The translations under genes and the position numbers were made by a program. Source: Geosiphon pyriformis (taxonomy: Eukaryota; Glomeromycota; Glomeromycetes; Archaeosporales; Geosiphonaceae). From it: a DNA stretch of 52,588 bases. Location of the stretch: positions 702,572 through 755,159 of the forward strand of contig JAAOMT010000786.1 in the NCBI GenBank assembly GCA_016748015.1, given 5' to 3'. Below are positions 10,444-22,085 of the stretch, piece after piece. The notes under the pieces were generated by a model, which did not search any database, was not told the origin of the DNA, and worked only from the letters and a program-made list of their open reading frames with translations. Positions within the stretch are counted from its first letter, which is position 1; every line of letters begins with the position of its first letter.

Positions 10444-10850
10444 ATTCACAGTTCCAGTTAATATAGCTCTTAACACACAGAACAAATTCCACCAGATTTT
10501 CAGACTTCTACAACCAATTACTATCTCACTCTTTGGAGAACATTCGAAAATCTACATCTGTCCAAAGCCAACAACCACACAACAAATTTTTGAGTCCAAT
10601 AAACAAGTCTGTTTGGAACATAATATTTTGATTCCAAACATTTATATTCCAGAAGAAACAAAGAAAGTCTGAGTTACTTTTTACAATCCCAACAATTACT
10701 CCATAGTTTTATTAAATAATTTAAAAATTGGAGTTATTCACAGTAATATATTTCAACAAGAATTACCCCAAACAGTTTCCGATTTCTCTAAAATTATTGG
10801 ACATTCACTACCAAAAATCAACCCAAACCCCAGCTCTGAAAACTATTATG
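10444..10850 (+). pseudogene. Element A segment between dUTPase and reverse transcriptase
   Basis: About 135 codons in the same frame, rich in beta-branched residues, with TGA stops at 10444 and 10670. The pattern VTFYNPNNYSIVLLNN followed by a VSDFSKI-like anchor recurs in B (ISIYNNTEDIIEIPEE, then IPDFSQL) and C (IPIHNLIEDVIKIPEG, then IPDFAQL). This is a small conserved beta-type segment of unknown role. Confidence 0.6.
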
Positions 10851-12290
10851 TTGTCATGGAAAAACTATCTCGAATCAACATGGGACAACTTGAACCACAA
10901 CAACAAAACCAGCTCAAAGAGCTAATTGCAGAATTTGCTGATATCTTTGCTGAAAACAACAATGACTTAAGAAGAACTGATTTGGTTCAACATCAAATCT
11001 ACACAGAAGATGCCAAACCAAGGCAACAACAAGCCTACTGAGTTGCTCTAGAAAGCCACCAATTCATCCAAGAAGAAGTACAACAAATGCTTAACAACGG
11101 GCTCATCCAACCCTCCATAAGTTCTTGGACTTCACCTGTAGTGCTAGTTAAAAAAAAAAATGGAAAGATACAATTTTGTGTTGACTATTGACAACTCAAC
11201 AGTGTTACAATTGGAGATATCTACCCCTTTCCCCAAATTGATGACATGTTAGATGCCCTTGGAAAATTCAAATACTTTTTAACACTAGATTTAGAAAGCA
11301 GTTACTGGCAAGTTGCTATGGATTCCAAAGATTGTCCTAAAACAACATTCACCACCTAAGATGGAAATTATGAGTTCAATGTAATGCCTTTTGGATTATG
11401 CAATGCACCAGCAATGTTTTAGAGATTAATGGATGTTGTGTACCAAGGACTCCTTTAGAAGTCAGTAGTCATTTATCTTGACAATACTGATGTTTATTCT
11501 CCATCATTCGAATTACACTTAAAACACCTGTGAAAAGTTTTTTAACAATTACAAAAAACAGAACTAAAACTCAACATCGAAAAATGCTACTTTGGAAAAA
11601 CAAGCTTGGCCTTTTTTGGTCATATCATTAGTAAAGATAGAATCAAACTGGATTCTGGAAAAATCAGTGCTGTCAAAAACTTCAAAATTCCTTGAAACAC
11701 TACAAAACTAAGAGAATTCATAGGGTTAGCTTTCTACTATCGGAAGTTTATCAAAAAATTCTCAGAAATTGCAAAATCTCTTAACCAGCTTACCACCAAA
11801 AACATTGAATACAAATGGACTGCTAAATGCCAAAATGCATTTGAAATCCTCAAAGAAAAACTAACGACAGCTCCAATTCTCACCTACCCAGATTTTGGCA
11901 ACTGATTCTGATTAGCAACAGATGTCTCTTATACTGCCTTTGGTGCTATTCTATCATAATTGGATGACAATGAAAATAAGCAAGTAATTGCCTATGCTAA
12001 CAGAACATTAAAACCAGCTGAAAAAAATTATCCTGCTACTGAATTGGAAACAGCAGCTGTAATTTGGGCCCTACATTATTTCAACCTTTATCTCGGCCAA
12101 AGAAATTTAATATTATCACTTATAATATTGGACTCAAATGGTTTCAGAACAAAAATACTCAGCTAAACGCAAAACAAACCTGATGGACAGGATTTCTAGC
12201 AAACTATCGATACATAGTACATCACAAACCAGGAAAACTCCACACTAATGTTGACTGTCTCTCCAGAATGAGACAAGATTAGAAAACACA
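10851..12290 (+). pseudogene. Element A reverse transcriptase and RNase H
   Basis: The RT begins near LEPQQQNQLKELIAEFADIF. Motifs in order: PVVLVKKKNGKIQFCVDY, the TLDLESSYWQVAM block with the first catalytic Asp, MPFGLCNAPA, and IYLDN at 11471-11485 where YLDD is expected. FGHIISKDRIKLD and an FIGLAFYYRKFIKKF-type connection follow. RNase H shows LATDVSYTAFGAILS and ELETAAVIWAL. Stops include TGA at 11039 and 11188 (Arg positions), TAA at 11357 and TAG at 11420 (Gln positions). Near 12115 the frame shifts by one base (LKWFQNKNTQLNAKQT is in the next frame). Confidence 0.93.
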
Positions 12291-13717
12291 AAAACCAACA
12301 CTCAACTTAACCAACCAAAACAGCCAACAAACAATGAATTAGGAAAACTACAACAATCTCAAACAATATTTAGAAACATTAACAATCCCAACAGATTGGT
12401 CTCCAGATGAAAAACATTGACTACAACAACAAGCCAAACAATATTTTCTACACAACAACATTATTTATCATCAAAATTTCAAAAACCCAGACAAACCACT
12501 CAGATTAATACAAGAACAAGAAAAAAAGACTATTATACAACATGTACTCAGATCTTTCATCAGCACACTTCGGAAAAGACAGCACCACCCAAAGAACACT
12601 AGAATACTACTTTTGGCCTCGAATAAGAAAAAACATTCATGAATATATCGAATCTTGTGATAGTTGTCAAAGAAGAGAAGGAACACACCCTACTGAATCA
12701 TTAAATCCAATCAAAGTTGGACAGCCTTTTGACTGAGTTGGTATCAATTTAGTCAGACCACTCCCTATTACAAACCAAGGAAACTATTATATTGCAGTAG
12801 CTGTAAACTATCTTACCAAATGGCCTGAAGCCAGAGCTATTCAATGAGCAGATGCGAAATCAGTAGCAAACTTCATCTATGAAGACATCATTTGTAGACA
12901 TGGATGCTCAATAGAACTTTTATCTGATCAAGGAACACACTTTGTGAACAACCTGATACAAAAAATTTGCGAACAATTCAATGTCAAAAGGCCTCTGTCT
13001 TCATTCTACCATCCACAAACAAACAGACTTGTGGAACGTTTTAACAGAACATTGTGTGAGTCATTAGCCAAAGTCTCAACCAATTTTGAGCAAGAGTGGG
13101 ATATCTTTATTCCATCAATGTTATTAGCATATAGAACACTAAAACAAGATACCACAAAACACACACCATTTGATTTAACTTATGGAAGAACAGCAACATT
13201 ACCAATTAGTTTTATAGTGGAAACATACCCAGCACAACCAATCAATAAAAACAATTTTCAGGAAACACTACAACAAAGAGCCTACACTCTGCTTAACACA
13301 TTGGAAGGAAAACGACGAATAGTAGCAACTCATATTGAACATTCTCAAGCTCAACAAAAAAAAAGACATGACAACAAATTACCACCTATTACCAATGAAT
13401 TTAAAGTTAAAAATAAAGTTCTCTTACACAGAACTAAAGCTGAAAAACAATGGAGTGAAAAATTTGAAAATAAATGAGATGAACCATTCTTTATCTATGA
13501 AATTCTAGGCAACGGATCATATAAGCTAAGACTTGATGACAAAATCCTAGCAAAAGTTGCACATAGAGATCATTTGAAACACTATAATTCCAGAAACAAT
13601 CCTGAACCATTAATTCCACAAATTGGCACACATTCCCCTTTAATCAATCCTGAAGATATTCTCTGGAATTTAGAATCAATAGTTGTCATTGAACAACCTC
13701 CCAACTTGAACACTTAA
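12291..13717 (+). pseudogene. Element A integrase
   Basis: The frame returns to the main one near 12541. An H2C2 zinc motif follows (SAHFGKDSTTQ...CDSCQRR, about 12548-12675). Core motifs: VGINLVRPLP at 12737, where the first catalytic Asp is Asn; LLSDQGTHF near 12920 with the second Asp; and RLVERFNRTL near 13027 with the Glu. A GPY/F-like end follows (DEPFFIYEILGNGSYKL, about 13480), then the natural TAA at 13715. Integrase inserts element cDNA into the genome. The D to N change alone would abolish catalysis. Confidence 0.92.
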
Positions 13718-13839
13718 TTTAAATTTATTATTATAGTTATATCATTATAATTTAGAAACAATCTCACAAAAACAAAACAAAAATAACATAAAAACCCATA
13801 CACCAAAAATAATTTTCTTTTATTTTCAAATCTCTTATA

Positions 13840-14559
13840 ATGACTATTCCTCAAAACATTCAACAATTATCCCAAAAACTAATGTTAGCTTTAAAAACAA
13901 TACCCAAATTATCTATTACTGTTACTGGAAACCACATTAATTATACCTAAACAGAAGTAGTTACAAATTTAGCCCCAAATTCACGAAAATATCACCCATA
14001 TAAGAAGAACACAAAAAGTTATTCTGGAATTCACCTGCCAGAACTTTTAAAGCTTGCTTTAAGAGAAAATTTAATGTTCACTCCTATTAGTATTCCACCA
14101 AATACTACTATTCAACAAAAACTTCAACTGTGTCTTAATGAAGAAAACCATGACTATACTCCAATATATAGATATTTCTACATTGGAAAAACACTTCACA
14201 AACAAAAATGGGAGCTTACAGCAGCAAACCTCACAAAAGAAGCTATTCAAAAACAACTCCACAATGAATTCAAAACAACAGCTGGACCTATAAACAGTCG
14301 CTATAAACTAAAAGCTGCTCTTAGACTTTATGACCTATTCCACACCTGTGAAAACGTCCTACAAAACCCAATTTTACAATCTTTGAAGATTCAATACATC
14401 GGAAAGCTCACAGAACTGAAATTTTAACAATTTTCAGACCAAATTTCTTCAATAATTTTGGATTATTATCTGGAAATTACAGACAGTACTTGGACTTCGA
14501 CGGAGCTCAATCTTGAGGAGGAGGTTATGTTACCAGATGAAATTAGAGATATTGTTTAG
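13840..14559 (+). pseudogene. Element A ORF3: uncharacterised protein downstream of integrase
   Basis: A separate frame 123 bp after gag-pol. The ATG at 13840 (MTIPQNIQQLSQKL) leads through one TAA near 13950 and another at 14425-14427 to TAG at 14557-14559, 239 codons. Both TAAs are probably former Gln or similar codons, because homology with B and C continues past them. No membrane segment, signal peptide or known domain is visible. Recognisable patches are IYRYFYIGKTLHKQKW, SRYKLKAALRLYDLF and LKIQYIGKLTELKF. The last codons cross the polypurine tract and the first 32 bp of the 3' LTR. Position resembles env of retroviruses but the sequence does not. Function unknown. Confidence 0.72.
14514..14527 (+). 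other. Polypurine tract of element A
   Basis: GAGGAGGAGGTTA lies directly before the 3' LTR, preceded by GGAGCTCAAT. The same GAGCTCAAT plus purine run precedes the 3' LTRs of B and C on the minus strand. It is the expected plus-strand primer site. Confidence 0.8.
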
Positions 14560-15510
14560 CATGAAATTACCCTTATAAATCTTATTATTAATTAGCATAT
14601 ATTATTATTTCAAATTATCACTTATTATATTAGCAAAATATATCTGAAATTATCATTTAATTAATAACCCAATTTATACATAACACAAATGTAATCTAAT
14701 TGTGATGATCAATTATGCAATACCCTGAACTATATAACATTCAAAAAGTTTACCGAAATTTGTAAGAAATTTGCCAAAATAATTGATAGTTTGCCAAAAT
14801 ATCTAATAGTTCGCAGAAATAACTTGTAGTTCACCGAAATGTATCTTTAATTCAGCAAAATTATAGAAAATAGCAAAGTTCAAGTTCATAAAATAGTATT
14901 ACGACAAGTTGTATAAAAGAAGAGCTTCTCTCTTTGAGAAAATATATCTTACTTTAGATTTATCTCTTAAAACCATTCCTACACACACAAAAAAAAATAA
15001 ATATCAAATAATTCGAAAAACCAAATTCTTTAATTATTGTACTTGGAAAATTCTCAAAACCCAACTAACATTTCAAAATTGATTAGCTACCAATTTCAGT
15101 AAACTGTTAGTGACTCCAGGCCTGGATAGAAAATGTTTCCCTTGACAGAATTCTATTTCTTTTACATTTCTTTTATTTTTCTTTTATTTTTTGATTACAA
15201 TCATTAGGGTAGTCTACAGACAAGATTCCTGTAGAAGAGTTGACTTTTACAGCAAAGTAACTACACATTTTTAGTGAGCTTTCAAACGAGCAATTCCTGG
15301 GAAAGAGTTGACGTTTACTACAACATAACTACATAAAGTAACTGGCAAGGAATTGGCCATTTCACTTATAAGCCCAGTAGTTCAAATTATAGGAGATAAT
15401 TTGAAGATAAATTCAGTTACTGGAGGTTCAACCACATCCAAAAAACGTGAATTCACAGCAAACAGGCATCAACAACATTTAAAAAAAGAGACCAAAAACC
15501 TTCAGTAACA
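14528..15510 (+). repeat. Element A 3' LTR
   Basis: 983 bp, TGTTACCAGA...CAGTAACA. It is followed by TTGG and the resumed LINE sequence CATGTTTTGAAAG. Confidence 0.95.
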
Positions 15511-18500
15511 TTGGCATGTTTTGAAAGTAGATGAGGTTCCTAGTCATTTGATTTCTGTGCACCTTTTGTTTAAGAACAAGCTTTTAGTTACAATCTTGGA
15601 TCTGTATACTGGTGCATCTATCAACACACAATTTAGTCAGGCTGCTAACATCAATTCTATGGTTTCTAAGGCAGTCAATTCTAGCTCTTTTGTGGTTTTG
15701 GGCAGTGACTTTAATGAAAATGGGTCTGGCAAAAGTGCAAGTTTCAAGTTCTGTTTGGGTTTGGGCCTAGTTAATACTTTTAATGGACACTCATTGGCCA
15801 AGGCTTTCACCTGGGGCAACTCTAGAAGTGTTGAGAGAGTAATTGATTTATTTTAGTAAGTTGAAATTTGGCATCTGCTATGACATTGCATTTTGTCAAT
15901 AATGTGTTTAAGTTTTTTGATACAGATCATAAGTCTGTTTCTGTTTTGATTGATTTGGGTGGGCTGCTGGATACACATCTTATTAGCATTTGCAAACAAG
16001 CCAACCAAGACCAGTAGAAGGTTAAATTAAAGGATGCAGATAATATTCAGTGGTTAAGCTTTAAAGACTGCTTTTCTGCCAAGCTGTTGGCTAGGTTAGA
16101 CATGTTTAAGAAGGCAAAAGTCAATGGTGACTTGAATACAATGTGGAAAATATTGGAAGAAGCCATAGTTCAGACTGCTGACACAGCTTTTTTTAGGATC
16201 TGGTATAGTGAATATGACTGTTTGAGGAATAAACAATCTTCCAAATTCTTTGAATTAGACCTGCTTGTTGCAAAAGTTGTGAAATGTTAGAACTCTGGTG
16301 ATCTCCTAAATTTCAACCACCTTATTAAGGTGTGGTTGGCTATTAATGTAGTCAAAGCTTTTAAAATTGATGACATAGTTTTGAATGGTGTGAGCTCAAT
16401 GGAGTTGATTAAACATTTATCAGTAGTGAAGAAAGGGTATTGTAAGTCCAAGTATTATAAGTCTAAGATTGCTGAGAATACCACTATAAGGAAGACAATT
16501 GACCGTCATATGGAAAACTTTTGTTCTGACAAAGGAAAGATGATAAAGAGCATTCTGGAATGTCCATTTCACAAGATGGTTTTGGATCACTTGGTTGTGG
16601 ATGATAAGCTGGTGATTGAGCTTAATAAAGTAAAGCTCAAGATTGATGAAATTATGGAAGAATGGACAAGAAAGTGATCAGTTCTTCCAAAAATACCTGA
16701 CCTCTGGGCTCGACAATATATGCTTCTGAATTATATAGATGATAATACTTTCTCTAGTGTAATGGTTGAAATTGGTATGGAGGAATTGTTTTTGGTTGTT
16801 GATGATCTGCCAAACAATAAAGCAGCCAGGTTATCTGAGATACCTAATAAACTCTGGAAACATTGTGGTGAGGAGGTTTTGGCCTGTCTTTTGAAATTGT
16901 TGAATTTGTGTTTGAATATGGGTGCAGTTCCTAATCTGTGAAAGAAGGCGTGAATTTCAATAATTCTGAAACCTTATGAGTAGAATGGTGTTTTAATAAA
17001 TACCAGATCTATTGCATTGGTCGAAATAGCACATAAAATACTATTTAAGATCTTGTCTAATTGAATATCTTTGGCTTGTAGCAAGTTTAATGTTCTTTGT
17101 AGTGACAATTTTTTGGTATTGAAGAGTACTTTGACCCAGTCTCTTATATTTGCTATTGGCTCAGTTGTTGAGGATGTTTTGGAAAAAAACAGGGAGTTTT
17201 AATTAGTGCTGCAGGATATGTACAAAACTTATGATTTAGTAGGCTGGTATCATTTGCGAGTAAGCTTGTATTGTATCAAAATGTGTGAACATTTCATCCA
17301 ATTTTTTGGCAACATTCATGGGGACTGGATCAATAGGGTGATAACCGACTTTAGGCTTTGGATAGTTATAGAGTACATAATGGGTTGGATCAAGGAGAAG
17401 TCTTTTCCTTGCTGCTTTGAAGAATATTTTATGATCCACATTTGTGTGAAGTAAAAAGGCATAAGCACTTATGTGAATATAGGGTTGATTCTAAGTTTGT
17501 AGCAAAGTCTGGCAGGATTGAAGTGAGTGGTAGGAAAACCTCTTTTTTGGCTGTGGGAGCTTTTGTTGATGATACGATTTGAGTCAAAAGTAGTTAAGTA
17601 TCTATGCAGTATATTTTGAACATTGCAAGTGAATTTTTTGTAATTAATGACATCTCAATTAATAATAATAAGATAATAACAATTTCTATCAATTAGGAAG
17701 TTAGAGATGCTTTGCTATTAATCAATGGATTGCCAATTTTGATTGCTAAAAAGTGTAAGTCACACCAATATTTGGGTATTTTCCTGTCAACTGAGGGTCT
17801 CTTTAAGTCCAATTTGGTTCAAGCCCATAAGAATGTCAGGTTTTTTTCTAATATAGTGTTAAGAAAAGCTATTATGAACAAACAATTCTGTTATTTGGTC
17901 TTGGCAGTTTTGCAGCCTATTGTTAACTATTGTGTGCAGTTCAGTTTTGTTACTTTAGATGTGTGTTGTAAGTAGAATATTATAATTAAAAAAGGTTTTA
18001 AAGCCAAAGCTAGTTTACCACATGACTTTCCCAGTAAAGTCTTACACCATTCTTCTTTATATGTTTTGAAGTCCTTTGAGCAAGTGCAGTCTGAAGAAAA
18101 GCTGGCATTACTGATTTTATTTTTTAATGGCCATGGCATTTTTAGGTGTTTGTTTAATCATAAATTTTTGGATTTGCAAGGTCTGAGATGGTCTCCTTTG
18201 AATCTTTTGCAATTTTCTGTTAGGTTGCATGTTAGTTCTGTAAACAATTTTTTGGCAGGGGTGGTGAAAATTTTTTTGGAGAATAAATTATCTTTGGTAA
18301 ACAATTTATTTTGTGCCTTCTGTGGGTCCAGCAATTTTCTGATGTCTAACATTTTGGGTCAGTCTTTGTATTACAAATCTGTTTTTTCATTGAAGCATTT
18401 TGGTGTTGCTTTTGGTAACAGAATTCTTGACAAGAGAGGAAGAGTGATGGACTGGAAAACATTTTGGTGTTGAAAGCAATTAGACCCAAGAGGCCCTGTG

Positions 18501-19938
18501 TCTTACTGGTTTTCTTTGACATCTGATTTTATGAACAATTGTGTTTCTTTGGGAGTCGGAGCTGCTACTACTGCTAAAGAGGATGTGCTGAGTGTTTTGG
18601 ATTCTGATAGGTTCTCTGAAGTTCGTGATAGTCTTCTGGAAATGTGGTCTAATTGTATTGAGGCTTATACAGATGGGTTTTTAAGATATGCTGGTTCTGT
18701 TGGAATAACAGGTGGTGCAGTTACATACTTTCCAGCTGTGAATGCAAGCATTGGAGTTAAGGTTGCTGGACTTTTGTCCTCTACTTTAACTGAGTTGTAA
18801 GCTGTGGTGTTGGCTTTGGAGTGTGTTCCATCTTCTTGCTCAGGGGTTTTGTATTCAGATAGTCAATCTGCAATTGATGCCTACATTTCTGAGGCTTTTT
18901 CAACTACACCTGATTTCTGTAACCAATGTTGGATTAAAAGATTGCATATTGTCAATCTCTTTAAAGACAAGAATATTTCAATTAAGTGGGTGAAGGTTAA
19001 AAGACATTCAAATGTGTTGGACAACATAAGGGCTGACATGCTGGCTAATGAGGCTACTTTCTCATCTCTTTTTTTGCCAGTTAAAATCTGGAAAAGGTTT
19101 CTAGTCACTGAAAAAACTGCCATATCTGGCAATGTTTGTCATTTTGCTCAGGACTTATACTGGTCAATATGCTGTGCCCATTGGGAGGCTGGTTCAGATT
19201 TTGATATAGTTCTAAACATTATAATTAAGGAAATAAATTGGAATACTACTGCAGCAATTTGGCATCTTGATTGACACATGCTTTCTGGGTTTACCAGTAG
19301 AAAGTCAGCCAATTTGTGCATGTATTTGATGAAGGCTGTATATAGATGGCTGCCAATTGTAGTTAGAAAAAGGTTGTATAGCAAAAGTTATCCTAATGTT
19401 TTGTGTTTGGTGTGTGGTGAGGTGAAGTTTTCTGATCATGTTTTCGCTTGTTCTGATGACTCTGGTCTCTGTGAAGACATTTTGGTTAAAGCTGCTAAAA
19501 AATGGATATCAATGTCTGGTCTTTCGAGTTCATTCCCATCTACTATTTTGCTTTCACTCTCATTATGTTTTTTAGATATGAGTCTTTATACAGCAGTGTA
19601 CAAGGGTTTTGTAATAAGAGATTGGTATGCTGAAGTTGTTTCAGTTTTTGAGAATAAAAAAAAAGCTATTCAAACTTTAGTGGAATACATCAGGTTTCAA
19701 CACACTTGGATATGAACTGTTAAGACCAAGCACAGAGTGGAAATAAAAAAAGCTGGCTTAGTTGGAGATAATAGTGTGATTTCTGGCTTGTCCAGCAGTA
19801 TAGTTTCTACATTGTCAGATGGTGTTGTTCGCATGCTTGGTGTTATAGAATCTTTTGCTGTTAGGTTTGATAGGTGCAAATTGTGTCGTTTTTTCTCTGG
19901 TTTAAGTGATAATGCTTTTGTTACTATAGGTATGTAGT
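15511..19938 (+). pseudogene. LINE copy 1 ORF2, main part: endonuclease, RT, RNase H
   Basis: The endonuclease continues with VVLGSDFNEN (about 15690) and DTDHKSV (about 15920), matching the GDFN and SDH motifs of EEP nucleases. The reverse transcriptase has NKAARLSEIPNKLWKHC (about 16815), ARPIAL-like NTRSIALV (about 16998) and an intact AFVDDTI active site at about 17559-17579. RNase H follows with AYTDGFL (about 18662), YSDSQSAIDA (about 18853) and VKRHSNVLDNIRAD (about 18996). A C-terminal CCHC motif, CLVCGEVKFSDHVFAC, is at about 19404. At least two frameshifts (15856-16087 and 17454-17712) and several stops break it. Confidence 0.9.
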
Positions 19939-20084
19939 ATTGTCTTGTCTGGCCCGAGTAGCTGGCCACATATAGTTTGTGTATAAGCTGCATTTAGTTG
20001 GTTCCACTTAGTTTGGTTCTATGTACTAAATAGTGGTTGGGCTTTACTTGTAAAACTTGTAATAAAAAATAAAATAAAATTAAT

Positions 20085-20745
20085 ACTTAAATATAAAAAG
20101 AGCTTTTTTTTATTAAGCTATCATAAAATTTATTTCTAAATAGTTAATTTTTAATGTTATTACTCTACAAAAAAGAAAAAAAATTAAAATAAAATTAAAA
20201 TTAAAATTAAAAAAAAATTTTAATATTATTAATTACTATAATTAAAAACAATTGGTCCAAATTATTATAGTTTTAAAGTATTTTTATGTTAATAGTATTT
20301 GATTTAAAGCAAAGATAAAAAAGACAATTGATTTAATTTTAATAATCAAAATATTGAAATCATATACATGTAAATTAAATGATAAAATTTTATTAAATTG
20401 ATTTATAAATATATATAAGATAAAATTAATTAAATTAAAATTAAAATATTAGAAAAAAAATAATTTTTGTTTTTTTTTTACTGTTTTTTTTTATTTATTA
20501 AAATTATTTACTTTTATATATGTTTTTTAGTTTTATAAAATTGTTTTTAATTACTTGTTATAATTAATTATTGCTTGCTATTTTAGCTATTACTATGTTT
20601 TTTTATGCTATAATTAATTATTTTGTACTATTTTGTATTATTATGTATTATTTTGTATTATTTTAAGTTATTTTGTGTTATTTTATATTATTTTGTTTTA
20701 TTCTGTTATTATAATTGAAACTTATAGTTTTTATTAATTATTACA
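20085..20745 (+). repeat. LTR fragment, right part, beyond the LINE
   Basis: From 20098 the sequence matches the solo LTR from about 22415 and the element C LTR from about 45042: TTAAGCTATCATAAAATT against CAGGCTATTATAAAGTTT, then an A-rich purine stretch, then ATTACTATAATTAAAAACAA against ATTGCCATAATTAAAAGCAA. It continues through TTATTTTGTGTTA-type repeats (20620-20710) to an ATTACA end near 20745. Together with 3092-3410 it makes one LTR interrupted by the LINE. Confidence 0.72.
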
Positions 20746-21707
20746 TATATTAGCTATTAATGTTATATAATTAGCCACTTTATTTTTAGATAGTAATTAT
20801 TAACCTGATCAATAACCTGATTATTGATCTGATCATTGACTTAGTTGTTAATCTAATTATTAATTATTTTTAATAGCTATATAAATAATGAGTCTTTTAG
20901 CTATAAAAAGTATCAATGTAACAAATAATTAAAAATAAATAAAATAATAATTATTATATTAATTTTTCTTATATTACTTATTTTTTTTTTTTACTTTTAA
21001 GTATCTAAAAATTTTGGAATAAAAGATTATTTTTTGGTATTTATTTATCTTTTTTCTAATTTGTATAATTGTAGCATTTAAAAATTTTTGAATAAAACAT
21101 GACTAAAGAGTATATCTAATATCTGATATTAAATTCTAAGAATATTTACATAAGACATAAAATTATACCAATGTATTATCATTTGTTAACAATACAGATT
21201 ATTCTTTTACCTTTAGATTTTCTGATTATCTTTTAAAAAAAATAGCAATTAAGATATTTTATAAGACTGATCTTGTACATTAAATCCATACTTATTTAAT
21301 TCATTTTTTGAAGTTGAATTTTCTTTGATTAATTCTATTATTCTACAATTCTGTTTTTTCTTGTTATTCATTAGGTTATTACTTCAACTTATAACATAAA
21401 AGTAATGCTTTCTGTAAGATTGTTAAAATCCACTTATTTTCTTATTATATAAGTAATTATTCATATCTGTTATAATAATTAAAAGAATACTTTAAAGCAC
21501 ACAACAAAAATAATCTAGATTTCATTGTACTTAATCTTCTGCTTTCTTGTTTAATCTGTTTCTTTCTTAAAAACAATCCAGTAGACAATTTTAAAACTTT
21601 TGAAACTGGTTTCTAAATAAGCATTCAGCTAAAACCTATATAGTTTATACAATCTATTTCTTTAATCAAGCCTACTTTAAAAAAATTCTTGAAAAAAAAA
21701 ATAACAA
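20746..21707. other. AT-rich sequence without recognisable gene
   Basis: Nothing codes convincingly. A few repeated short words (CTGATCAATAACCTGATTATTGATC, near 20806) suggest decayed repeat sequence. Confidence 0.6.
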
Positions 21708-22085
21708 TATCAATCAGCTCTTATACTTAACAACTTTTAAATAACAACTTTCTAATTTTGAATATCTGAATTACCAAATTCAAATCTGGATTGCTATTTA
21801 TTAATTAACTGAAATCTTTTTTGAAACAGAAAAAGAAAACTATCAAACTGCTTCTGTTTTTGATTTCTTTTTAAGTAAATCAAACTATTTTATTCAAACA
21901 CCTATTTCTGAACCAATAACTATTAACTCTATGCAAACAAACATCTTGGTTGCTCTTCAAGATATAAAAACTATTCTAGAGTAAAAAAACAATACCTTAT
22001 TACTATTATTTAAAAGTAATGTATAAAATCTAATTAAATAGTTAAATAACTTTAAAAGAGCTACTACAACTAATTAATATAATGC
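21708..22085 (+). pseudogene. Gag-like retroelement remnant abutting a solo LTR
   Basis: One frame reads through stops from about 21708 to 22085. The most protein-like part is ILVALQDIKTILE, stop, KNNTLLLLFKSNV, stop, NLIK, stop, LNNFKRATTTN. This has the pattern seen at the start of some gag capsid domains (a short helix, then a polar patch, then a LDDFERAA-like helix). The stops are TAA or TAG where Gln or Trp would fit. It ends exactly at the solo LTR and does not resume after it. Identification is by resemblance only. Confidence 0.4.

Larger units (their letters stand above)
5622..15510 (+). mobile_element. Element A: Ty3/gypsy-type LTR retrotransposon with dUTPase
   Basis: Two 983-bp LTRs (5622-6604, 14528-15510) begin TGTTAC and end GTAACA. 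The flanking 4-bp target copies are TCGG (5618-5621) and TTGG (15511-15514), differing by one C to T. The order of domains is gag, protease, Cys-rich module, dUTPase, reverse transcriptase, RNase H, integrase with GPY/F-like end, then ORF3. Integrase after RNase H places it in Ty3/gypsy (Metaviridae-type). Gag-pol lies in one frame except for a shifted stretch at about 12115-12540. At least fifteen in-frame stops make it inactive. The LTRs differ by about 6% in their first 290 bp, so insertion was much later than that of the LINE it interrupts. Confidence 0.95.
3410..20085 (+). mobile_element. Non-LTR (LINE) retrotransposon, copy 1, interrupted by element A
   Basis: A two-ORF LINE: ORF1 with a CCHC knuckle, and ORF2 with endonuclease, reverse transcriptase, RNase H and a C-terminal CCHC motif. 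It ends in an A-rich tail (AATAAAAAATAAAATAAAA near 20055). It sits inside an older LTR whose two parts flank it. The flanks overlap by tens of bases (AAAAAACTTCTTTCTCTG near 3395, AAAAAGAGCTTTTTTTT near 20095), a candidate decayed target duplication, so the ends are only good to about 20 bp. Element A (5622-15510) interrupts the endonuclease domain. A second copy with the same gene order lies at 23101-38335. Stops and frameshifts make it inactive. Confidence 0.88.

Noticed and set aside
6620-13717. TGA at Trp-like positions suggesting a variant genetic code
   Set aside because: TAA and TAG also occur in frame at Gln positions, and many TGA codons sit at Arg positions. The intact MDJ1 and L34 genes use standard code. 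Transition decay explains all three.
13840-14559. ORF3 as an envelope glycoprotein
   Set aside because: No signal peptide, membrane anchor, Cys pattern or furin-like site can be seen in any of the three copies.
16087-17454. Minus-strand ORF at 17236-17439 and similar antisense frames in the LINE
   Set aside because: They are shadows of the RT coding strand and show no domain.
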